From Candidatus Brocadiia bacterium (GTDB taxonomy: Bacteria > Planctomycetota > MHYJ01 > JACQXL01): a stretch of DNA of 7,471 nt. A program made the translations under genes and the position numbers. Where the stretch lies: the NCBI GenBank assembly GCA_020062035.1, contig JAGUXD010000041.1, positions 1 through 7,471 of the forward strand, given 5' to 3'. Shown piece by piece: positions 1 to 6,321 of this stretch (position 1 is the first letter of the stretch; each line of letters opens with the position of its first letter). The notes beneath the pieces are model-generated. The model had not been told where the DNA came from, did not search any database, and worked only from the letters and a program-made list of their open reading frames with translations.

Positions 1-2662
1 AGACATAGCCACGTATTAACTGAGGAAGACCGGGGACAATTCCTACAAAAAACTCGTTATTATCAATACTTGCCTTCTGCAGCGGACCGAACCATTCGTC
101 ATCAATCTGGATAAGGCAATAGGGTGCTGGATAATTGGTTGTATCAGAGACCTGAATAGAATACATAAAAATGGGGCTTGCGAGACCGTGTCCTGCTGCA
201 GGAGTTCCTAATTGGCCACGTTGACAATTACGCAATTCATCCGGTGCCCCTGCTTGTATTTCGTAATAAATAAGTTCATTACCAATCCTGACGAACCCTT
301 TTGCAGGAAATTGGTCTGCGAAGCCAACCGGAATAGTAGTATCATCAGCCGCGATTGGAGCCGTTAAAATAGCCGGGGTCTGGGTATTAGCCGGAATTGT
401 CTCTATTAAGGTAGCCCCGCCTGTAGGAAGAGGGTCTATACCAATCGCTGTTCCGTAAATGCTGTAAGCGCCAACAAATCTTGCGGAATAACCAAAAACA
501 GAGACCTTGGCGCCAGCAGGATGAAAACGGATATTAGTTCCGCGAGCACCTCTTCCAGTATATACCAGTTGCGTAGGCGTAACGGTTCTATCCCAGATAG
601 TAAGAACCACAAAAGAGTTTCCGTTGATGGAATCGTATTGAATTACTTCCAGTCCTATTTCAATAACGCCTGATGGCAGAAAGCCCGCAGTTGACTGGAC
701 AGTAATAGTCATTTGGTCTTGGGTGTCGTCCATGGTATCAGGAACATCTGAAGTAAGTTCAGTAACCGCGTTTTGGTCTTGGCTGTTGAAATGACCGAAA
801 GAGCCAACCGGTCTTCCGTCAACCAGCAGGGATAATTGGGCATATTTAGTGCCTTTCCAGTATGCACCAATATGATACCATACTTCCTGGTCAAAAGTAA
901 AAGGGGCTCTTATTTGAGAGCCGTTTCTATCTAATGTCGCATCGCATACTGATAAGACCAATTCATTATTCTTATACCATAGAGCCAAACGGTTTTCGTA
1001 TTCACTTTGATTTATATCAAATAAAGTTGCGTCTGCGGGAGAGGTATCAAATTTGAGCCAGAACTCCACACCGCCAGCCAGGATATCACGTTCGTTATCA
1101 AAAGTAAAGATATCATCTCTGAGATAAACTAATGGTCCGGAAACACCTTCGTGTGTGTCAGAGAAGGACTCTCTGAGAATAACATTTCTACCGCGAGTAT
1201 CCTCTGCGGTTTTTAGTTTTAATGCACCTCTGGATTGGGCACGGGAATAATCTGGTTTTCGCTTGTCAATAGAAAAACCCTGATAACCCAGATTAGTTAC
1301 CATCGGATAAGTAGCCATTTTTGTAGGATTACCTAAACCGCTCCAGAATTGTGAATCAAAATCATATTGACTTTCTATTGTCAGGGTAAGCGTTTTTCCT
1401 ATAGGCGCTATATCAACGATTTCATTAAAAGTAATAAGCGCGGCCTGGTTACCTGATGGCTGATTGGTCACGCCTGAAGAGTTGAGCGTGAAAATATCAT
1501 AGGAGCGAAAACAGAAAGGTAAGGTCCCGGCGAAGCGCCTATCTACCATATTTGCTAAAGAAGAATCCCGAGGGTAAAATGCATTCATCCAGACCTCATA
1601 CCTTTGTGGGTCGGAAAGGATGATAGAGGAACTTGCAATAGCCAGTTCCAGGTCCGCAGGGGCGGTAAATCTCTGTGCCTTGAGTTCTTGGGCTAACCTT
1701 TTTGCATCGTTTTCTGGAATGGTGGTATCTGTTATAGTGTCATCAGGATTATAGAACTTACGTCCTACTCCGGTTAAGAGGGCAGTAAGGACCTCGCTAG
1801 ATGCAGTGTTAATATTTACTGGATGTGGTTGTTCTATCTCCACAGTTGTTGTCTCTAACAAAAAGTCATCAGGGACAATGCGGTCCAAGTAAATTGCGGA
1901 TGATGAGCCCAATTGACGCCAGATATTAGTAGATAAGATAGCAGAGACCCAATCAGTATGGTAGCCAGGGACGCCATTGATTGTGTCAGGATGTGTCGCG
2001 ATAACTTTACATAAAGGGCAGGGCTCGTTAGCGACATAAGCAATAAACTCTTCGCCCGTAAGCGCGGATTGCAGCCGAACCCGACAGCCCTCTTCATTAC
2101 CCATAGGAAAATAAGCGTCAACATAAATTATATCATAAGTGTTTCCGTCCTTTGCGGAATAGCGCATATAACCACACAGGTTTTGACCTGCAATCCACGG
2201 GGTTGAACGATAAGAATATTCGGTAATGAATTGCTGGAGGTTGTCAGTTGGTTTTAAGAGTGATTTTAGTTGTTCAATGAGCCGACGTGGTGCGCTGTGT
2301 ATATTTATCTTACCTTGTTCGTCTTCTGCCTTATTTGACCAGATTATTCCTTTAGGGTCAGAAACGTTAAGGCCGAATGGGTCAAGGTTTGTCTGGAATT
2401 CATCAGGCGTATCATAATCAGCAGTGTTAAAAGGTGCTTGAGCAGAAGGGGCGAGTTCATAGAAAGAATGGGTTCGCAGGAGAAGATTGATAGCGCTATT
2501 GCGAGAGCCCAGGGCTGAAAATCTCGCCTGTGTGATATTAAAAACATTCTTACTCGTCTTTTCCTTGAACAACATTGAACTTGTGAATGGAATGGCAAGG
2601 AGTATCAATGCAATTAATATCAGGATAACAAGCACCAGAGTAATACCGTTATTGGTTTTCAT
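1..2662 (-). CDS. GspK-like minor pseudopilin with LamG-like domain and beta-rich repeats (3' end outside window)
   Basis: The frame opens at ATG 2662 and stays open for 887 codons to the left edge; I checked every codon by eye and found no stop, so the protein is partial at its C-terminus. The N-terminus (MKTNNG, then a hydrophobic run to about residue 26) is a class III prepilin-type signal, with likely cleavage after Gly6. Position +5 of the mature form is Leu rather than Glu, as in GspK, the pseudopilin that lacks Glu5. GspK-like signatures follow: GKINIHSAPRR at 117-127 and HPVNINTASSEVLTALL at 280-296, then a helix-hairpin-helix-like stretch (RLAQELKAQRFTAPADL). A CPLC pair sits at 215-218. 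Residues about 525-625 look like a LamG/concanavalin-type jelly roll (GGVEFWLKF at 530-538, VDGRPVGSF near 614). Repeats start near residue 652. Typical GspK proteins are about 300-350 residues, so this is greatly extended. Likely role: minor pilin or pseudopilin tip, or surface adhesin. The GspK relation is fairly secure; the function is inferred. Confidence 0.8.
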   Translation of the reverse strand, partial: MKTNNGITLVLVILILIALILLAIPFTSSMLFKEKTSKNVFNITQARFSALGSRNSAINLLLRTHSFYELAPSAQAPFNTADYDTPDEFQTNLDPFGLNVSDPKGIIWSNKAEDEQGKINIHSAPRRLIEQLKSLLKPTDNLQQFITEYSYRSTPWIAGQNLCGYMRYSAKDGNTYDIIYVDAYFPMGNEEGCRVRLQSALTGEEFIAYVANEPCPLCKVIATHPDTINGVPGYHTDWVSAILSTNIWRQLGSSSAIYLDRIVPDDFLLETTTVEIEQPHPVNINTASSEVLTALLTGVGRKFYNPDDTITDTTIPENDAKRLAQELKAQRFTAPADLELAIASSSIILSDPQRYEVWMNAFYPRDSSLANMVDRRFAGTLPFCFRSYDIFTLNSSGVTNQPSGNQAALITFNEIVDIAPIGKTLTLTIESQYDFDSQFWSGLGNPTKMATYPMVTNLGYQGFSIDKRKPDYSRAQSRGALKLKTAEDTRGRNVILRESFSDTHEGVSGPLVYLRDDIFTFDNERDILAGGVEFWLKFDTSPADATLFDINQSEYENRLALWYKNNELVLSVCDATLDRNGSQIRAPFTFDQEVWYHIGAYWKGTKYAQLSLLVDGRPVGSFGHFNSQDQNAVTELTSDVPDTMDDTQDQMTITVQSTAGFLPSGVIEIGLEVIQYDSINGNSFVVLTIWDRTVTPTQLVYTGRGARGTNIRFHPAGAKVSVFGYSARFVGAYSIYGTAIGIDPLPTGGATLIETIPANTQTPAILTAPIAADDTTIPVGFADQFPAKGFVRIGNELIYYEIQAGAPDELRNCQRGQLGTPAAGHGLASPIFMYSIQVSDTTNYPAPYCLIQIDDEWFGPLQKASIDNNEFFVGIVPGLPQLIRGYV
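2..148 (-). repeat. Probable third, partial copy of the beta-rich repeat
   Basis: Encodes residues 839-887, up to the window edge. The order VSDTTNYPAPYCLIQI, then DDEWFGPLQKA, then NNEFFVG parallels the start and core of copies 1 and 2 (small turn, Pro, beta strand ending I-x-I-G/D-x-E-x-I/F). It lies 60 residues after copy 2. Gly of the IG pair is replaced by Asp854, so this copy is diverged and less certain than the other two. Confidence 0.35.
149..340 (-). repeat. Beta-rich repeat copy 2 in the GspK-like protein
   Basis: Encodes residues 775-838. It starts TTIPVGFADQFPAKG, has the core GFVRIGNELIYYEI (789-802), then CQRGQLGTPAAGHG (813-826) and ends in a strand (PIFMYSIQV). Compared with copy 1, the IG pair shifts from 669-670 to 793-794, a spacing of 124 residues, and the RG..GT turn and following His are conserved. 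Confidence 0.55.
491..709 (-). repeat. Beta-rich repeat copy 1 in the GspK-like protein
   Basis: Encodes residues 652-724. The unit begins TITVQSTAGF, has the core GVIEIGLEVIQYDSI (665-679), then a GRGARGT segment (703-709) and ends FHPAGAKVSVFG. The same order of elements recurs in copy 2: a TI.V start, a Phe-Pro turn, an I-G-x-E-x-I-x-Y core, an RG..GT turn, then H and a closing strand. The resemblance is at protein level; the DNA is diverged. This resembles small beta-rich modules of surface and tail-fibre-like proteins, but I cannot name a family. Confidence 0.55.
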
Positions 2663-2789
2663 ATATCTTTGTATTTACTAATATATAAGATGCACTAAAC
2701 TATCAAAAGTTACTTAATTTACACTATAAATTCTAATATAACATTAGTTAAGAAAAATTCACCCACCAGTATATAAATTATGTAATGGC
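2663..2789 (-). other. AT-rich intergenic gap upstream of the GspK-like gene
   Basis: This 127-bp gap separates the radical SAM gene from the GspK-like gene and probably holds the latter's promoter. A loose pair is TTGATA (plus-strand 2701-2706) and TATTAG (2678-2683) with a 17-bp spacer, but that would leave a very short leader, so I do not assign it. The start codon at 2662 has only a weak purine stretch (CAAAGATAT) in front of it, not a clear Shine-Dalgarno site. The single inverted repeat seen (2733-2737 with 2743-2747) is too short to call a terminator. Confidence 0.35.
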
Positions 2790-3935
2790 TTATTTCCAAA
2801 CGCCTGGTATTTTATAACCGCAGAATTTACATATCCCCTCTGGAAGGTTATTTTCTAATACCTTAAAACCCAATCTCTTGATTACTGGTTCTTTACAGGA
2901 AGGACAAAAAGTATAATTGCCTTCGTGTGGTGCAAGATTAAAAGTATAAACATATTTTAGCCCTGTATCTAATCCTATCTGACGGGCTAACTCTATTGTC
3001 TTGGCAGGTGTCGGCGGAAGGGACTTTAATTTATACTCCGGATAAAATCTACCAAAATGTAAAACCACATCCTGACCGAGGGTCTTTTTGACCCATTGAC
3101 ACATCTGTTTTATTATCTCTAAATCATCATTATAAGAAGGTACTATCAAATTAATAATTTCTAAATGTTTCTTTTGGTTTTTAATAACTTCTAATGATTT
3201 GAGAACAGGGCCGAGCGTCTGTCCGCAAATCTTCTGGTAGAATTTATCGTTAAATGCCTTGAGTGTTACTGCGAATGCATCTATTACCTTACAGATGTCT
3301 TTTAATGGCTCTGGATTGACAAACCCTGCGGTGCATACAACATTGTAGACACCTTTTTTTCTGGTGAAGCCGGCTACTTCCTTGAGGTATTCAGGATACA
3401 TCGCTGGCTCGGTATAAGTATAACAGATTGTTCGGCATTCTTTTTTTAGCAGAGCGTCGGCACAATCGTCTTTGGTAAAATTACAAATAGCAACCCGTTC
3501 AGGTTTTTGCATCGCAACCTGCCAGTTCTGGCAATATAAACACCTCAGGTTACAGCCGCCCACTCCAATAGAAAGCGCATTTGTCCCGGGCAGGAAATGA
3601 TTAAATGGTCCCTTTTCTATAGGATCAATATTTATTGTGCAGGGATTATTGTAAGCAGAAGACACCCAGATACCATTCTGGTTAAGACGATTAAAACAGA
3701 AGGAAACATCTCCGGGCTTGTAGATATGAAAATTAGGACAGAGTGTGCATTTGATTTTTCCGCCACCAAGTTTTTCGTAGTATAGTGCTTCAATAAATTT
3801 CTTATCTTCTGCCCGGATAGATTGGTGAAACTCCAGGAGAGACACCACGGCTGGCGGCAAGGTTGCTATACCAAAACCTATTTTACCAAGTTGCTTAAAA
3901 AACTCACGTCGTGAAATAGGAATATTTGGTTTCAT
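2790..3935 (-). CDS. amrS: Tat-signal AmmeMemoRadiSam-type radical SAM enzyme
   Basis: The 381-residue product matches the AmrS family (radical SAM enzyme of the AmmeMemoRadiSam system). Evidence is the order of a Cys-rich N-terminal knuckle (CTLCP at 63-67, Cys80), the segment DPIEKGPFNHFLPGT, the radical SAM motif C128-x3-C132-x2-C135 in GGCNLRCLYCQNW, YTYTEPA, the LHFGRFYPEYKLKSLPPTP block, and a C-terminal zinc-ribbon-like pair (CPSC 344-347, CKFC 369-372) ending IPGVW. CxxxCxxC binds the [4Fe-4S] cluster that cleaves SAM; the family's substrate is not established to my knowledge. The N-terminus has a twin-arginine motif (SRREFFKQ, residues 8-15) and a hydrophobic stretch, implying Tat targeting. 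I chose ATG 3935 rather than the in-frame TTG at 3941. No clear Shine-Dalgarno site precedes either, so translation may be coupled to the lipoprotein gene that ends 15 nt upstream. The AMMECR1 and Memo partners are not in the window. Confidence 0.88.
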   Translation of the reverse strand: MKPNIPISRREFFKQLGKIGFGIATLPPAVVSLLEFHQSIRAEDKKFIEALYYEKLGGGKIKCTLCPNFHIYKPGDVSFCFNRLNQNGIWVSSAYNNPCTINIDPIEKGPFNHFLPGTNALSIGVGGCNLRCLYCQNWQVAMQKPERVAICNFTKDDCADALLKKECRTICYTYTEPAMYPEYLKEVAGFTRKKGVYNVVCTAGFVNPEPLKDICKVIDAFAVTLKAFNDKFYQKICGQTLGPVLKSLEVIKNQKKHLEIINLIVPSYNDDLEIIKQMCQWVKKTLGQDVVLHFGRFYPEYKLKSLPPTPAKTIELARQIGLDTGLKYVYTFNLAPHEGNYTFCPSCKEPVIKRLGFKVLENNLPEGICKFCGYKIPGVWK

Positions 3936-3950
3936 AATCAATATAACGGG

Positions 3951-4115
3951 TTACCATTTAATGGCGGTGTTATTTTTGTTAATGTCTACTCCAAACAAGG
4001 AAAAGAGAATAGCATTAATGGTTGATTCAGTTTTTGTTTCAGCAGGAGGCGATTGCTGAATCTGGCAGGAAACAAGTAATAATAAAGCAATTAAACTCAG
4101 TAGTAATTTCTTCAT
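3951..4115 (-). CDS. Small predicted lipoprotein, 54 residues
   Basis: ATG at 4115, TAA at 3951-3953. The product starts MKKLLLSLIALLLLVSC, a textbook lipoprotein signal: two lysines, a Leu-rich core and the lipobox L14-V15-S16-C17. The mature part is only 38 residues. Residue +2 is Gln, which under the E. coli Lol rule favours the outer membrane. It is Gln/Pro/Thr-rich at first, then has a short hydrophobic patch (INAILFSLFGVD) and ends AIKW. The gene has a good Shine-Dalgarno site (AAGGAG, plus-strand 4125-4130, 9 nt from the ATG) lying just after the oxidoreductase stop codon. I recognise no family. Its place between two Tat enzymes suggests an anchor or accessory subunit, which is inference. 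The signal and ribosome site make a real gene likely despite its size. Confidence 0.75.
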   Translation of the reverse strand: MKKLLLSLIALLLLVSCQIQQSPPAETKTESTINAILFSLFGVDINKNNTAIKW

Positions 4116-4131
4116 TTTATTTTTCTCCTTC

Positions 4132-5313
4132 TTAGTTTTGCCAGCATTTTATAGGCACGTCATTATTACGGGCACAAGCACTACAGGAGACACAGGATGA
4201 TTCACTAACTGATTTGTTCTGTAATTTAAGTGGCAGGTCTGGTTCTCTGATAAACGGTCTGCACATTGATACAAGGTCAAGCCCTTTTTCCTTAAGAAGC
4301 ATTTCAATTACTTCAGCATTTCTGATACCACCTACCAGGATGAGAGGTGTTTTTAACTTCGCACGGAATTGCTCGGCTTGAGTGAGGTAAAATGGCTCGT
4401 TTTTGCTCGTTCCCTCGTAGCGTGTTTTTCTCTTCTGTCCCAGACCGCTTATCTCAATCGCATTAACACCGCTCTCAGCCAGTTTAACTGCCGCCATCAG
4501 GCATTCTTCAAGAGCCCTTCCACCTTGAATAAACTCTTCCCCATTTACCTTTGCCCAGATTGGAAAATCAGTACCTGTTGCCTTTCGGATTGATTTGAAG
4601 ACAGCAAGTAAAAAGTTCACTCTTTTTTCCGGACTACCACCCCAATCATCTTCTCGTTTATTGGTACGCGGTGAAAGGAATTGATTAATGAGAAAGCCAT
4701 GTGCGGCGTGTATCTGGACGCCATCTGCTCCACCTTCCTGAGCGCGTTTAGCCGCCGCACCAAAAGATTGAACAACTTGTTCAATATCATCTGTGGTCAT
4801 TTCTTTGGGAGAATTCCTTTGCTGTGCCGAAGGAGCGAGCGGATTTTTAATGTCCGGCTGTGCTCGGATGCCTGCATGGTTTAATTGAACAAATAATTTT
4901 GTATCAAATTGGTGCACGGCTTTAGATAGTCGCGTAATACCTTTAATCAGGTTGTCATTATCAAGCCCCATCATCGTCATCCCTAATCGCCCATCAGTCC
5001 GCACAAAGGTATGACCAGTAATAATGGTGCCAACATCTCCTTTAGATAGTTGCTCATATAAGGCAATCATTTCGTCTGTTACGGCACCATCATTGTCAGC
5101 CATTCGCTCTGCCGTGGCAGAGCGTACTAACCGATTCTTCAGGTTGATAGAGCCAATTTTTATAGGTGTAAATAGAAGTGATAACTTATCAGTTTTATTC
5201 GGTGTTGGGGTAAGAAGCGAAGGTTCTTGTTGGCAACGCAATCCAACCAAACCAACACCACCCACCAATGCAACTTTCTTGAGAAAATCACGCCGCGAAT
5301 ATTTATCAGCCAT
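4132..5313 (-). CDS. Tat-exported Old Yellow Enzyme family NADH:flavin oxidoreductase
   Basis: This 393-residue protein is an FMN-binding TIM-barrel ene-reductase-type enzyme. Seen in the sequence: barrel start LFTPIKIGSINLKNRLVRSAT (47-67), QLNHAG with Gln143 and His146, the active-site pair in IHAAHGFLINQFLSP (His202, His205), then RTNKREDDWGGS, and the phosphate-binding end LVGGIRN (326-332) and MCRPFIREPDLP (350-361). Family members reduce activated C=C bonds or related substrates with NAD(P)H; the substrate here is unknown. A Tat motif SRRDFLK (6-12) and hydrophobic stretch (about 14-25) predict export. Cys27 follows it, but Arg at -1 makes a lipobox unlikely. The C-terminus has C374-x2-C377-x2-C380-x9-C390, like the Fe-S cluster region of 2,4-dienoyl-CoA reductase relatives, yet the FAD/NAD domain of those larger enzymes is absent. 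The Shine-Dalgarno site is weak. Electron donor in the periplasm is unclear. Confidence 0.9.
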   Translation of the reverse strand: MADKYSRRDFLKKVALVGGVGLVGLRCQQEPSLLTPTPNKTDKLSLLFTPIKIGSINLKNRLVRSATAERMADNDGAVTDEMIALYEQLSKGDVGTIITGHTFVRTDGRLGMTMMGLDNDNLIKGITRLSKAVHQFDTKLFVQLNHAGIRAQPDIKNPLAPSAQQRNSPKEMTTDDIEQVVQSFGAAAKRAQEGGADGVQIHAAHGFLINQFLSPRTNKREDDWGGSPEKRVNFLLAVFKSIRKATGTDFPIWAKVNGEEFIQGGRALEECLMAAVKLAESGVNAIEISGLGQKRKTRYEGTSKNEPFYLTQAEQFRAKLKTPLILVGGIRNAEVIEMLLKEKGLDLVSMCRPFIREPDLPLKLQNKSVSESSCVSCSACARNNDVPIKCWQN

Positions 5314-5353
5314 AATTATTTTTGTTATTCTTCAAATACCTCTCAGGATTGTG

Positions 5354-6307
5354 TTAGTCTAATTTTTTCGCTGGTAGTGGCTTAAAGTTTTTGAGAACTG
5401 TTAATTTGGCTTCTAACACCCCGAGCATTTTTGGATTAAGGAAAAAACGCCCCGTTTTATTCAGAATGGGTTTGTTCTTGTTACGATATTCCGTAAGAAT
5501 GCTCAGTACTTTGGATAGTTCTTCCCGTTTGTCTTTGATTTCAAACTCTTTAGCCAGGTCTTCTTTATTTAATTCAAAGTCATCTTCATCCATTGCCCGT
5601 GCTGCATCAACGATACTGAATAATCTTTTTTCTTCTTTGGCTTTTTCCTCATCAGTTAACTTGCCGTGTTTCTCTTCAAATTTCTTAAACTGTCTTTCTA
5701 ATGTTTGCTTTCGTTTTTCTTCGTAAACCGTTTGTGGAATCTGGCGGATTTTCCTGAGGATATTTATTGCCCGCTCATAGTCTGCGGCTTGTCCAGCACG
5801 AACTGGGTCTCTCTGGCTCTTGGGTGGAAGGAAACAGGGCTTAAAAGTAGCAATTACCTCTTTTTGGGCTTCAATTAAAACAGCCTCTATTTTTTCCTGA
5901 AAAGGTGGCAATTCTGCTTCAAATTTTTCCCGTAAGTGTTTGCCTTGTTCATTCAGGTTATAGGCTTTTTCGCCTAATTTCGGAGGATAATCCGGACCTT
6001 TTTCAATCAATGCCTGCTTATATTCAGATATTGCTGCAACGGCCTCTGCGGCAATGGTTCTTCCTTTTTCCTTATAAGATTCTTTTAACGTTTGAACTTC
6101 TTTCAAAATGCTGATTAGTTGATTAAGTTGTTCTTCGGTAAGATTTAAGCCGTTAACCAAGTTAATCAAACTGATTTCACTCCGCAAATTATCCACTTTT
6201 ACTTGCGGTTCTTCATTCACCACATTCTCAGCACCTGATAAACCCCACGGTAAAAATATTCCTGACGTTATCAGGCAAATGATTATAGACAGATATACCT
6301 TTTTCAT
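5354..6307 (-). CDS. Secreted helical protein with LTxxQ-like motif, paralog B
   Basis: Product of 317 residues, family not recognised. It has a Sec signal peptide (MKKVYLSIIICLITSGIFLPWGLSG region) with likely cleavage after Ala26. The mature part is highly charged, Lys/Glu-rich and mostly helical, probably coiled coil. Near the start is ISLINLVNGLNLTEEQ (45-60), similar in form to the LTxxQ motif of Spy/CpxP-type periplasmic proteins. The central signature is FKPCFLPPK (155-163) then DPVRAGQA (167-174), followed by HGKLTDEEK, ARAM, FELN..DLA..F and GRFFLNPKML near the C-terminus. All of these recur in the neighbouring paralog in the same order. Cys158 is the only Cys in the mature protein. 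The gene follows its paralog by 11 nt, with the Shine-Dalgarno site overlapping the paralog's stop. Function unknown; a periplasmic scaffold, chaperone or sensor is possible. Confidence 0.85.
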   Translation of the reverse strand: MKKVYLSIIICLITSGIFLPWGLSGAENVVNEEPQVKVDNLRSEISLINLVNGLNLTEEQLNQLISILKEVQTLKESYKEKGRTIAAEAVAAISEYKQALIEKGPDYPPKLGEKAYNLNEQGKHLREKFEAELPPFQEKIEAVLIEAQKEVIATFKPCFLPPKSQRDPVRAGQAADYERAINILRKIRQIPQTVYEEKRKQTLERQFKKFEEKHGKLTDEEKAKEEKRLFSIVDAARAMDEDDFELNKEDLAKEFEIKDKREELSKVLSILTEYRNKNKPILNKTGRFFLNPKMLGVLEAKLTVLKNFKPLPAKKLD

Positions 6308-6312
6308 AACAC

Positions 6313-6321
6313 ACCTCCTTA
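6313..6321 (-). promoter_or_regulatory. Strong Shine-Dalgarno site overlapping the upstream stop codon
   Basis: On the minus strand TAAGGAGGT holds the stop codon of the upstream paralog (TAA, 6319-6321) and the ribosome site AAGGAGGT of the downstream one, 5 nt from its ATG at 6307. It is the best ribosome site in the window. The overlap fixes the start and points to co-translation of the two paralogs. Confidence 0.8.

Noticed and set aside
2006..2020. CPLC pair in the GspK-like protein as a thioredoxin-type active site
   Set aside because: The surrounding sequence has no thioredoxin fold features and lies within the GspK-like region, so a structural disulfide or metal site is more plausible.
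1855..2598. Short minus-strand frames lying inside the GspK-like gene but in other frames
   Set aside because: The long frame from 2662 is uninterrupted and carries recognisable motifs; the short ones are low-complexity by-products. They do not indicate a frameshift.
2733..2747. Short inverted repeat CTAAT-5 nt-ATTAG as a terminator of the radical SAM gene
   Set aside because: The stem is only five AT-rich pairs, flanking bases do not extend it and no T run follows. Expected by chance in such AT-rich DNA.
3939..3941. TTG at 3941 as the start of the radical SAM gene
   Set aside because: It adds only Met-Ile before an ATG in the same frame, and neither has a ribosome site to favour the rarer start codon.
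5233..5235. Cys27 of the flavin oxidoreductase as a Tat-lipoprotein anchor
   Set aside because: The residue before Cys is Arg, which breaks the lipobox rule of Gly, Ala or Ser at -1; cleavage by lipoprotein signal peptidase is unlikely though not excluded.
4681..5362. Open frames on the plus strand opposite the flavin oxidoreductase gene
   Set aside because: They have no plausible ribosome sites or recognisable protein features, and the minus-strand frame has clear OYE motifs throughout.
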